From positions 62,001 through 126,000 of the forward strand of contig BGOG01000001.1 in the NCBI GenBank assembly GCA_003569125.1: a stretch of DNA of 64,000 nt, read 5' to 3'. This document shows positions 19,881 to 29,068 of this stretch, piece by piece. Position 1 is the first letter of the stretch, and every line of letters begins with the position of its first letter. This DNA comes from Acidimicrobiaceae bacterium (lineage in GTDB: Bacteria > Actinomycetota > Acidimicrobiia > Acidimicrobiales > Ilumatobacteraceae). A program made the position numbers and the translations under genes. Under the pieces are notes generated by a model. The model made no database searches. It saw nothing but the letters and a program-made list of their open reading frames with translations, and had not been told where the DNA came from.

Positions 19881-21131
19881 TTATTTCAGGGTTAAAAGGT
19901 AGGCGACGAGTTTGCTGATGTCATCTTCAGTCAAGGCAAGATATGGCATACCGCGATACTTGCCGCCGGTGGCCTTCAATTGGGTTGCGTTGGCATACAT
20001 CGGCAACATCGCCGGGGCATTTCGTAGCCACGAACGCAAATCTTTTTGATTTAAACACTCTTCTGTAACTCCTGCAAGATATTTCGTTCCGACCACATCG
20101 CTTGGCGCGTTCCAAACTTCATCTCGACACTGTTTTGAAAGTAGATCAAAACTTGCCCCGGCAAAGGTGTTGCGAGACATCAAATGCGTCAAGTTTGGTG
20201 CTGACCCTGACCAAACATTTTCATCGGGCGCCGCAATTGCTGGTGTGCCATCGGCGCGCATCAGACCATTGACCTGGTGACAACGCACGCACTGGTTCAA
20301 AAACACTTCTTCGCCCTGTTGCGCCAGAGAATCTTTTGCTGGGGCTACATACGCGGCTTGCTGATTGGCAACCCATTTTGCGAAGTCTGCTTTACTCAAT
20401 GCGACCGCTTCCATTCGCATATTGGCGTGGGATAATCCGCAGAACTCAGTGCATTGCCCAGCGTAGATTCCGGGCGCGTCGGCTTCGAGACGAAGTGTCT
20501 GTACTCGACCAGGCACCGCGTCACGCTTGCCGTTAAGAGCAGGAATCCAATATGAGTGGATGACATCTCGACTCGTTTCGCGCAATAAAACTTTGGTGCC
20601 GACGGGCATCACAAGTTGACCAGAACTAATGATCGGCTGAGTAATGCCAAATTCGTTTTGCGTTGGGTAGTCGTACTCCCACCACCATTGCTGACCGGTG
20701 ACATTGATGATCATTTCGGTATCGTCAGTTTTGGCGAGTTTAAAAATTGCACCAAATGTGAACACCGCAACCACTGCAAGAATCAACGCCGGGATGATCG
20801 TCAAAGTTATTTCAAGCGCTGGTTTGCCATGAGTTTGTTCAGGAATTGGCTGACCGCGGTCACGATATTTGATCAACGTGTAAATCACCGCAACTGCGAC
20901 AATTAAACCGATGATGCCAGCGACGGCGAAAACTGGCCGCTGCAAGTCGTCGATAATTTTCGAATTTGGTCCTTTTGGTTGCCACGTGTCTTGTGGAGCG
21001 TTCGTGCCGCAACTCGCCGCGACGATTGAAATCGCGGCAAAACCAAGTATCGCCCGAGATTTTTTAACAAGCATGATCCAAACGCTAGTCATAAGGGTCT
21101 TGGCCCCACTGTGCTGAGGTGAGTGATTCAC
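19881..21131 (-). CDS. ctaC: cytochrome c oxidase subunit II fused to cytochrome c
   Basis: CuA motif HSYWIP...GQCTEFCGLSHANM and CVRCH heme c site; lipobox VAASC. Confidence 0.95.
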   Translation of the reverse strand: MNHSPQHSGAKTLMTSVWIMLVKKSRAILGFAAISIVAASCGTNAPQDTWQPKGPNSKIIDDLQRPVFAVAGIIGLIVAVAVIYTLIKYRDRGQPIPEQTHGKPALEITLTIIPALILAVVAVFTFGAIFKLAKTDDTEMIINVTGQQWWWEYDYPTQNEFGITQPIISSGQLVMPVGTKVLLRETSRDVIHSYWIPALNGKRDAVPGRVQTLRLEADAPGIYAGQCTEFCGLSHANMRMEAVALSKADFAKWVANQQAAYVAPAKDSLAQQGEEVFLNQCVRCHQVNGLMRADGTPAIAAPDENVWSGSAPNLTHLMSRNTFAGASFDLLSKQCRDEVWNAPSDVVGTKYLAGVTEECLNQKDLRSWLRNAPAMLPMYANATQLKATGGKYRGMPYLALTEDDISKLVAYLLTLK

Positions 21132-22246
21132 GGCACGACCAGCTCGATGCTCTGACCCTCGACACCGGGCACGGTCAAACTGTAGGAAGTGCCAGCCTTG
21201 GGTGATTTGGCAATGTCAAGTAGCAACAATTGTTCTGATCCTTGTGCCGTCAACTGGGTGCATACAAGATTTTTTTCAGTGGCGCCCTCTGGCTCGACAA
21301 GAGTTCGCGTGCCCAATTCGGCGACCAAGCGATATTCTTTGGCATCCAGATTGCGGAAAATCAAACTTGTCGGTGTTGAGCGTCGAACAGTCACAGTATT
21401 TTGTGGTTTATTGAACCCCACCACCTGTGCGGTCAATTTTCCGTCTAATAGTTCTATGGTTGCACTAACCGAACTACGCAACGACAATGTGCCTGTCGCC
21501 TCTTTATCAAAATGCTCGGAGCGTTCTGCGCCACATTCTGGCAACTCATGCGACTCTGCTTTTGCTGCGACTAGTTCTTCGCGCACTCCACTTGTTGCGC
21601 TGATGACACCTGCTGTAAAAATGCCAACCGCACCAAAAACGCAAATCGCCACGACTAAAGAGCGCTTCAATTCGGGTTTTACTGCAAATAAAATTCCGGC
21701 TATTAATACCAATGCTCCAAAAACAATGAATAATGTTGCGCCCGTTGTTTTATTGACCGTGAGCATGATTCGAGAAAACGAATAAATCACAACACCCAGG
21801 CCTAGTGCGGCTAAAACTGGAAACTCGATTGGGTTAAGAACTCGCTTGCGTGCTGCGGCATTGTAATTTTTATCTTTTGATGCTCTTTCGCTCCAAGACT
21901 GAATCATCCATTCGGCAAGCGCCGCAAGCAACACGATTACTCCTGTGAAGAAAACTATTGATGAAGTCACAAGACCGAGCGCCAGCAGCACCACACCAAT
22001 GCTGGTGACCAGCGGCCACATACTCTGACTCGCTAACTCGTTCGACGCGTCAGGAGTCGATGTTGTTGTTTGACCATCACGGGTAACAACGGCGATGCCG
22101 GCCAAGAGCGCAGTCACAACGATCAACATGCTTATCGCTACACCCGCAATTGCAACCTGGTCTAAAACAAACAACGACATGATCAACGCTGCGATCGAGA
22201 GCACCGTTACACCTAGAAAGTATTTAAAACCGGTCGAAAACATCAT
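21128..22246 (-). CDS. multi-TM membrane protein with cupredoxin-like C-terminal domain lacking Cu ligands (subunit II-like?)
   Basis: Several TM segments; C-term TPTSLIFRNLDAKEYRLVAELG...YSLTVPGVEGQSIELVVP resembles a cupredoxin tail; GTGA overlap with ctaC. Confidence 0.6.
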   Translation of the reverse strand: MMFSTGFKYFLGVTVLSIAALIMSLFVLDQVAIAGVAISMLIVVTALLAGIAVVTRDGQTTTSTPDASNELASQSMWPLVTSIGVVLLALGLVTSSIVFFTGVIVLLAALAEWMIQSWSERASKDKNYNAAARKRVLNPIEFPVLAALGLGVVIYSFSRIMLTVNKTTGATLFIVFGALVLIAGILFAVKPELKRSLVVAICVFGAVGIFTAGVISATSGVREELVAAKAESHELPECGAERSEHFDKEATGTLSLRSSVSATIELLDGKLTAQVVGFNKPQNTVTVRRSTPTSLIFRNLDAKEYRLVAELGTRTLVEPEGATEKNLVCTQLTAQGSEQLLLLDIAKSPKAGTSYSLTVPGVEGQSIELVVP

Positions 22247-22248
22247 CC

Positions 22249-22863
22249 CTACTTTTGCACGTACACAACGAACCACATCGTTGCAAAGATCGCAGCGAGT
22301 GCATACCAATAAACAGCGTGAGCCAACACCAAATCGTGGTCACTATTGCGACTAGCCAAAGATCTGAACATCGTCATCAACGTAAAACCCAGACCGATAA
22401 CTATCAGCGTCGACATCGTGGCCGTTACTGCATAAAACATCACCGTGTAACTGCTGTCGCGAACACCAATATCCATCTGCATATAAACCGCAATTTGTGC
22501 GTTGATCAATGCGATCTCGGTCAGCAAAGCGACACCAAGTGCAAGAGTCACATGCTTCGAGTCGGCTCGACGCGAAGAATAAACCGCCCACTGCACCATG
22601 ATGCAAGTGATCACAAACGTCAACATCATCGTGTTGGTTGCAACCTCCGGGATCTTGATGCTTTCTGGTAACCAGTCGCGCAGCATCTTGCTTCCGTCAG
22701 AAGACTCGCGCAGTGGTGCGTTGGCTCTGAACTGCAACCAGATTGCGAGCATCGAACCAATCAACATTGCACTCGCCGCCGACATCAGACCGCTTAAAAC
22801 TAAAGCCTGACGACGCACGACAATTTTTGGTCCTGAATTAAGTGCTGTTGCGCTGGTGCTCAT
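22249..22863 (-). CDS. heme-copper oxidase subunit III-like protein
   Basis: 5-6 TM; C-term VYWYALAAIFATMWFVVYVQK matches subunit III end (YWHFVDIVWIIIFTLVYL); ATGA overlap with upstream gene. Confidence 0.75.
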   Translation of the reverse strand: MSTSATALNSGPKIVVRRQALVLSGLMSAASAMLIGSMLAIWLQFRANAPLRESSDGSKMLRDWLPESIKIPEVATNTMMLTFVITCIMVQWAVYSSRRADSKHVTLALGVALLTEIALINAQIAVYMQMDIGVRDSSYTVMFYAVTATMSTLIVIGLGFTLMTMFRSLASRNSDHDLVLAHAVYWYALAAIFATMWFVVYVQK

Positions 22864-24368
22864 GAGTTTGCCTGAACCGTTTCAAAAATCGCTTCGTCGG
22901 CGATCTCTCCAGATCGCGATGATTTGATAACCAGACCGACGAATGCAACTACGAAAACCAAAAATATTGTTTGGCCAGCCGTTGCGACAGAATTCCAAAT
23001 TTGGCTGTTGTCACCCAACTGCCCAGAGATGCTGCCCGCCGGTTGGTCGGTGAAACCAGCGATGTAATAAGGCAGAGCGGCAAACACCACACCAAGAACA
23101 CCGATCAATCCCAGACCGATAACTGGCATCGTTGGCATCTTTCGGCCCCAAATTCTTGGACCAAAATAAGCGATCGCACCCAATGAACTCAGCACCACTC
23201 CATAGCCGACATAAACGAGCACTGCTTCTTCAAACACCGTGTTGGATAATTTCAAATCATTGATGCGCAACAAAACGTTTCCGAGCATGCCAGTTAACAC
23301 CATGCCGACACCAAAGAAAGCAAGAACAAACGACGCACTTGGTTTTGCCTTTTCATTTTTCATCGCCAACAAACACAAGCCGAGCACAATCAACACACCG
23401 AGCATCGGAAGCGCGTTGAACAACAAAAACGGCAACAGACTTTTTGCGACATCGCTGAGGTTGCCGTTTAGTTGCAAAGAGTAAAAAGATTGTGTAACCG
23501 TGCCGATTAACGCCGTGCTCATCACACCGATACCAATTAATAAGCCCCCGCGTAGAGGCTGCCTGCCCCGAACCATCGTCCCGACTATTTGCGCGAGCAC
23601 GCCAAGGGTTGAAACCGCCAACAAGAAAATTTGTGGTGAGGTGAGAGCCCAACCGATCCATGCATTGATCCCATCAGTTGCGCCGAATGTTGACCGCTCG
23701 TAACTGTGATCAACTGCCACATAAATTAAAGCGCCAGCCATAACTGGCAGCGTGAGAATCAGCGAAATACTCGTTACAAGCGACGACCAAACAAAAATCG
23801 GCGCATCAATAAGGGTCATTCCGGCGCGACGCGATGTCAGAATGGTGGTCGCAATACTCGCACTCACGACTAATAGCCCCGCTATAACAAGCCCCAAGCC
23901 AAGAATAAACAGATCAACCATTTGTGGGTCACCGCCGCCAGGCCCACCGTTGCCGATATATGAAACACCGACAATGATCATTCCGAAAAACCACAGGTAA
24001 GCACCAAACGCGGCACCTCTGGCGAAAGCCAGAACTTGACTGCCGATCTGCATCGGCACGATCGCCAAAGCAATACCAAGCGTCATTGGTGCAACTGAAC
24101 CAAAAATTAAACCAACACGAAAAATTGAAAACAATTGTGTTGTGCTACCTGGGTCAATTAAGTCAGTTGATGAACTGATTCTTTCAACACCAAGGACTAC
24201 TCCAACGACAACAACAGCAACAGTCCAAAGTAGAGACACAGAAACCATGAGTCGACCAATTCGATGATGACTTGTAGTTAGCAACCAACTCGAAATTTTG
24301 CTGAAGAGATTTGTGCCTGAAACCGTGTCCGATTTGGTCATCACAGAATTCATGTCAATGGCGGTCAT
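22860..24368 (-). CDS. degenerate heme-copper oxidase subunit I-like protein without metal ligands
   Basis: Aligns with CtaD of this window along its length ([40 protein letters not shown] vs [55 protein letters not shown] vs GHPEVYILVLPSFGI). Confidence 0.8.
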   Translation of the reverse strand: [502 protein letters not shown]

Positions 24369-24457
24369 AACTCAGATAACGCTAACAGTTAAGCGCTTTG
24401 GCTTGGAAACTTCTTTATTGCACGAAGTCTTGGAATTGCCTGATTAAATAGCAAGTT

Positions 24458-25417
24458 TTAAATCAGGACGTCGACCATCAAGGCGCCAAAAAGCACCGTC
24501 ACGTAGGTAATCGAAAAAGAGAAAACCTTCATCGACCAAGCCTCGGTTGGTTTGCGCCCGAGCATTGCCGTACCGACTGAAAAACCAAGTCCGACGACGA
24601 TTGCAGTGCCGCCATAAATCCAGCCCAGATTCGCAACCGGCATTAACACGAGAGTTGCTGCTGCAAGAACGACCGTGTACCAAAACATCGTGCGAACCGT
24701 TCGTTCAATTGAGACGACAACCGGCAACATCGGCACATTTGCCGCGCGGTATTCATCGGCATGGCGAATTGCAAGTGCCCAAAAATGTGGCGGAGTCCAA
24801 AGAAACATAATTATGAAAAGCCAAACTGCGGGCCACCCAACAGAATTAGTAACTGCAGACCAACCGATCAGGGTTGGCATTGCTCCGGCGGCACCACCAA
24901 TGACGATGTTTTGCTTACTCGTGCGCTTCAACCACAGGGAATAAATAAAAACATAGAACGCTGTGGCGCTCAGGGCCAGACATGCAGAAAGTAAGTTTGC
25001 CCCGGACCACAAAATCGCAAAGGCAAAGACTTCTAAAATCAGCGCAAACACGAGCGCATTTCTAGGCGAGATTAATCCGGTTACAAGCGGCCGATTTTGA
25101 GTTCGTTTCATCAATTTGTCGATGTCACGATCGATGAACATATTTATGGTGTTCGCGCCCCCAGCGGCAAGGGTTCCGCCGATCAGAGTCACCGCGATCA
25201 ACGACCACGCGGGCCATTCGCCCGCTGCCAAAACCATCGTCGGCACCGTCGTAACCAGTAGCAGTTCGATGATTCGCGGTTTGGTCAAAGCGATGTATCC
25301 ACCCAAGATTGTTTTCGGCGAACGCTTCGATTCATGCGAGAACAACCGCGAAGGCACGACAGGGCGAACATTGAGTGTCACGCGCCAAGCGTACGATGCT
25401 TGAGCACCAAAGCCCAA
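24458..25417 (-). CDS. ctaB: protoheme IX farnesyltransferase (heme O synthase)
   Basis: ANTINMFIDRDIDKLMKRTQNRPLVTG, WTPPHFWALAI. Confidence 0.95.
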   Translation of the reverse strand: MGFGAQASYAWRVTLNVRPVVPSRLFSHESKRSPKTILGGYIALTKPRIIELLLVTTVPTMVLAAGEWPAWSLIAVTLIGGTLAAGGANTINMFIDRDIDKLMKRTQNRPLVTGLISPRNALVFALILEVFAFAILWSGANLLSACLALSATAFYVFIYSLWLKRTSKQNIVIGGAAGAMPTLIGWSAVTNSVGWPAVWLFIIMFLWTPPHFWALAIRHADEYRAANVPMLPVVVSIERTVRTMFWYTVVLAAATLVLMPVANLGWIYGGTAIVVGLGFSVGTAMLGRKPTEAWSMKVFSFSITYVTVLFGALMVDVLI

Positions 25418-25510
25418 CCGTGCCCGCTATCAAATCAGAAATCAGAACTTGCTTGCCCAGAAACCTGAATAAACGGTTGAACTCCACGCCACAATAGAAA
25501 GGTGAGATAC

Positions 25511-25813
25511 ATGGCAAGAGCCAGTGTTCAACCATCCCAGGTCATAGAGCCAGATGTTGATGACGCAACTAAATCAGACAAGCCGTGGATAGTCATTGTC
25601 TGGAACGACCCGATCAATCTGATGTCATATGTAACTTTTGTATTTCAGAAACTTTTTGGATACAGCCTTGAAAAAGCAACTGAATTGATGTTGGATGTTC
25701 ACCATAAAGGTCGAGCCGTCGTTTCGAATGGCTCGAGAGAGCGCGCTGAGTTTGATGTTTATCGACTGCACGAACATGGATTGTGGGCAACCATGGAGCA
25801 CGAGACATCGTGA
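25511..25813 (+). CDS. clpS: ATP-dependent Clp protease adaptor ClpS
   Basis: [45 protein letters not shown]. Confidence 0.95.
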   Translation: MARASVQPSQVIEPDVDDATKSDKPWIVIVWNDPINLMSYVTFVFQKLFGYSLEKATELMLDVHHKGRAVVSNGSRERAEFDVYRLHEHGLWATMEHETS

Positions 25814-26337
25814 AAGTTAACAAGGGCCCGGTTGTGCGAACAAAACATGGCACCTACAAATTGGCCTTGCCCAAAGAACACTGCGAAGTTTTGATGCATC
25901 TAATTAGCGAACTTCGCGACTCTTTGTTGAACACAACTGACGATGCGTCACTTCGGCGATTGTTTCCGACGGCTTACCACAACGATGCAAAAAAAGATGC
26001 CGAGTATCAACGCTTGATGCGTGACGAGTTGCTTGCGTCGCGACTTTCATCGATCGAAACTGCCCTCAATGTGATCGGCACAAACAACGAACATTCTGAA
26101 TCAGAAATAGATGCGTTTGCGCGAAGTATCAACTCGTTGCGACTTGTAATTGGAACAACTATGGACATCGCCGAATCTGACTCATCTCAATCATCTGACT
26201 CATCTGCTGATGATTCAAATATCCTCGACTCGAAGCAGACCGAATTGGCTGAACAACAGTTGGTTCAGCGCGAACTCTATGACTACCTGGGCTGGTTGCT
26301 CGAATGGACAGTTGGCGCACAAAGCCAAGGGCTGTAA
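25810..26337 (+). CDS. DUF2017 family protein
   Basis: Downstream of clpS with GTGA overlap; [27 protein letters not shown] typical. Confidence 0.8.
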   Translation: MKVNKGPVVRTKHGTYKLALPKEHCEVLMHLISELRDSLLNTTDDASLRRLFPTAYHNDAKKDAEYQRLMRDELLASRLSSIETALNVIGTNNEHSESEIDAFARSINSLRLVIGTTMDIAESDSSQSSDSSADDSNILDSKQTELAEQQLVQRELYDYLGWLLEWTVGAQSQGL

Positions 26338-26427
26338 ATCTTTTCCGGATTCTTTTCGACAGTTCTCAGGTTTTTCGGCAGTTAGCGGTGATAGATTTCA
26401 AGGGTTCTCAACGGATAGTAGGTCCCT

Positions 26428-26500
26428 GCCCCCATCGTCTAGTGGCCTAGGACACCACCCTTTCAAGGTGGCGGCACGGGTTCGAATCCCGTTGGGGGTG
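26428..26500 (+). tRNA. tRNA-Glu (TTC)
   Basis: Cloverleaf: GCCCCCA/TGGGGGT acceptor, anticodon TTC, T-loop TTCGAAT. Confidence 0.95.
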
Positions 26501-26531
26501 CTAAAGGTCAGTTTCAGCAATAGCAGAATCT

Positions 26532-26605
26532 GGTCCCGTGGTGAAGTTGGAGTTCACGCCGCCCTGTCAAGGCGGAGGTCGCGGGTTCAAGTCCCGTCGG
26601 GACCG
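26532..26605 (+). tRNA. tRNA-Asp (GTC)
   Basis: Acceptor GGTCCCG/CGGGACC, anticodon GTC, T-loop TTCAAGT. Confidence 0.95.
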
Positions 26606-26629
26606 CTGGGGAGTGTTCGCACTCTTCCA

Positions 26630-26702
26630 GGTCGGGTAGCTCAGTAGGCAGAGCATGCGCCTGAAAAGCGCAGGGTCACCGGATCGACGCCGGTCCCGAC
26701 CA
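26630..26702 (+). tRNA. tRNA-Phe (GAA)
   Basis: Acceptor GGTCGGG/CCCGACC, anticodon stem TGCGC/GCGCA with GAA; unusual T-loop ATCGACG. Confidence 0.92.
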
Positions 26703-26760
26703 CTAAATAGAAAATTATCGGTTCAAAAAATATCGTCGCGCCGCTGACGCTTGCCGATTT

Positions 26761-27177
26761 TTATTCTTCGACAACGAGCGTGAGAACCCATTCGCCGGTC
26801 ACATGACTCTCAAGGTCAAAGGTGCCCAATTTGTCGGCAGTGAACTCGATTATTGCTTCTTGGCCGGCGGTTGCGATCGTGCTTATGTCATAACCGTGCA
26901 AATGAAACTCGTCGTTGGCATCTGGATTAAGCAATTTGATCTTCACAGTTGAGCCAAGCGTGGCTTGGTAAGCCACGGCCGAGCCCGAAGTCTGACCAAT
27001 GATCACTGAAATTTCAACAACTTCGTCGATCGCGGTTGCAGCCGCTTCGGTTGTCGCCTCGGATGTTTCTGTGTTGTTGTCAGAATCGGCGGTCGAATTT
27101 GAACCTGCACAGCCAACTGTGCCAAATATCAGACAAGTTGCAAATAACGACTTGGTGAAAATCGAAAAATTGTTCAT
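26761..27177 (-). CDS. cupredoxin-like lipoprotein
   Basis: Lipobox FGTVGC; C-terminal DEFHLHGYDISTIATAGQEAIIEFTADKLGTFDLESHVTGEWVLTLVV. Confidence 0.7.
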   Translation of the reverse strand: MNNFSIFTKSLFATCLIFGTVGCAGSNSTADSDNNTETSEATTEAAATAIDEVVEISVIIGQTSGSAVAYQATLGSTVKIKLLNPDANDEFHLHGYDISTIATAGQEAIIEFTADKLGTFDLESHVTGEWVLTLVVEE

Positions 27178-27743
27178 GACCCATAATCGTAGCCAAGATC
27201 GGGTGCGCTGAGCATTGGTTGGTAGGCGATTTTTGCTTCATTGGCCATGGCTTCGCAAGTTCCGCCGCGATCAACAATCACCGTGATAAAAACCGGCGTG
27301 GCACCAAATGCGCGAACAACTTCGACTGCCTCAAACAACGAAGTGCCGCGGGTGACTGTGTCTTCAACAATCGCCACGCGATCGCCGGGTTGCAAAGCAC
27401 CAGCAATTCTTCCGGTCACACCGTGATCTTTTGATTCTTTGCGCACACTAAAACTGCGCAACGCCCGACCGCGCGTTGCACCAACTGCAGCAATGCCATA
27501 GGCAACCGGGTCTGCGCCCATTGTCAAGCCACCGATCGCATCAATATCCGGGGGCAAAATTGCAAACGCCACATCGCTGACTAGCAAGATTCCGTCGCTT
27601 CGACATGCTGTTTGTTTTGAATCCAGAAACCAGTTGCTCGTTCGCCCGGACTTAAGAGTGAACGAGCCTGTCTTGAGCGAGTGAAGAATAATATGTTGAC
27701 GTAATGCTTCTCTCGCTAAATCAAGCGGTGGAAGTTTGGACAT
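27174..27743 (-). CDS. pyrE: orotate phosphoribosyltransferase
   Basis: SGRTSNWFLDSKQ, VAIVEDTVTRGTSLFEAVEVVRAFG PRPP motif. Confidence 0.95.
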   Translation of the reverse strand: MSKLPPLDLAREALRQHIILHSLKTGSFTLKSGRTSNWFLDSKQTACRSDGILLVSDVAFAILPPDIDAIGGLTMGADPVAYGIAAVGATRGRALRSFSVRKESKDHGVTGRIAGALQPGDRVAIVEDTVTRGTSLFEAVEVVRAFGATPVFITVIVDRGGTCEAMANEAKIAYQPMLSAPDLGYDYGS

Positions 27744-27760
27744 CGGTAAATTTAACGTAG

Positions 27761-29068
27761 TTATAACTGTTTCGAAGCGAGGGCTTCGAACACTCGATTT
27801 GTATGTTTGACAGATTTTTTTAGATCAAATATCTCATCTAGTTGTTTGACCGTCAGACCTATGCGCTTATCAGCGGTCAAAAGTTCGCGAAACTGAGATG
27901 ATTCGGTGACCGCACGCCCTGCGAGTTCTTGAACGAGTCGATATGCATCGTCACGCGACATACCCGATGACACGAGCGCGAGCAACACAGATTGTGAAAA
28001 TACAACTCCGTACGTTGAGTGCAGATTCTTCATCATTTGTTCGCTGTCGACCTCGAGATTCGTGATCAATCTCGTGGCTCGTCGCAACATGTAATACGCC
28101 AGCATCGACGAATCGGGCAAGACGATTCGTTCTGCCGATGAATGAGAAATATCGCGCTCATGCCAAAGCGCAACATCTTGCAAACCGACCTGAAGGTTGG
28201 CGCGCAACACGCGCGACAGACCAGTGAGAGTTTCAGAAGAAATCGGATTGCGTTTGTGCGGCATTGCCGAACTGCCTTTTTGACCAGCCGCAAAACCTTC
28301 ACGGACCTCGTTTACTTCTGTGCGCTGTAGGTGTCGCAATTCGACCGCAATCATCTCAATTGTCGTGCCGATGCTTGCGCACGCCCACAAATATTCGGCA
28401 TGACGATCCCGAGCAATTATTTGGGTCGCTGGCACCGGAGTTAAACCAAGTGCACTCGCCACGCTCAGTTCAATTTTTGGATCAATATTTGAATATGTAC
28501 CAACAGCACCCGAGAGTTTGCACACGGCAATTCTTTTCGTTGCTGCTTCTAATCGATCACGATCTCGACGCAACTGCAAAGCCCACAGCGCGACTTTGGC
28601 GCCAAAGGTTGTTGGCTCGGCATGCATGCCATGAGTTCTGCCGATCATGACGGTGTCGCGATGTTTTTCGGCCAGCGCAACCACGGCTTCGCAAAAATCA
28701 GCAAGAGCACGGTCAATCAAGGTTGCGGCGTCGCGCAACATCCAACACCACGCGGTATCAACAACATCCGAACTAGTCAGCCCGTGATGTATCCACGCAC
28801 CAGCCGGCATGCCGATTCGCTGTTGAACAACATCAACAAACGCCGCAACATCATGATCTGTGACCCGCTCTCGCTCACTGACGGCATCCACGAATTCGCG
28901 ATCGACTTTTGGCGCTCGGTCGCGACAAACCTGCGCATGATCACGCGGTACAACACCAAGTTCACTGTGTGCTGAAGTGGCCAATAACTCGATTTCTAAA
29001 TAGCGACGAAACTTAGATTCATCTGAAAAGATTTCCGCGATTTCGGGCAGTGTGTAACGCTCAATCAT
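27761..29068 (-). CDS. purB: adenylosuccinate lyase
   Basis: GSSAMPHKRNPISSE fumarase/lyase signature; MIERYTLPEIAEIFSDESKF. Confidence 0.96.
   Translation of the reverse strand: MIERYTLPEIAEIFSDESKFRRYLEIELLATSAHSELGVVPRDHAQVCRDRAPKVDREFVDAVSERERVTDHDVAAFVDVVQQRIGMPAGAWIHHGLTSSDVVDTAWCWMLRDAATLIDRALADFCEAVVALAEKHRDTVMIGRTHGMHAEPTTFGAKVALWALQLRRDRDRLEAATKRIAVCKLSGAVGTYSNIDPKIELSVASALGLTPVPATQIIARDRHAEYLWACASIGTTIEMIAVELRHLQRTEVNEVREGFAAGQKGSSAMPHKRNPISSETLTGLSRVLRANLQVGLQDVALWHERDISHSSAERIVLPDSSMLAYYMLRRATRLITNLEVDSEQMMKNLHSTYGVVFSQSVLLALVSSGMSRDDAYRLVQELAGRAVTESSQFRELLTADKRIGLTVKQLDEIFDLKKSVKHTNRVFEALASKQL

Noticed and set aside
21189-21785. 198 aa plus-strand ORF opposite the cupredoxin-like membrane gene
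   Set aside because: The minus-strand gene has clear TM pattern and operon overlaps; the plus ORF has no RBS or domain
26160-26230. Ser/Asp-rich stretch in the DUF2017 protein
   Set aside because: Simple low-complexity insert in a known family; nothing further supported
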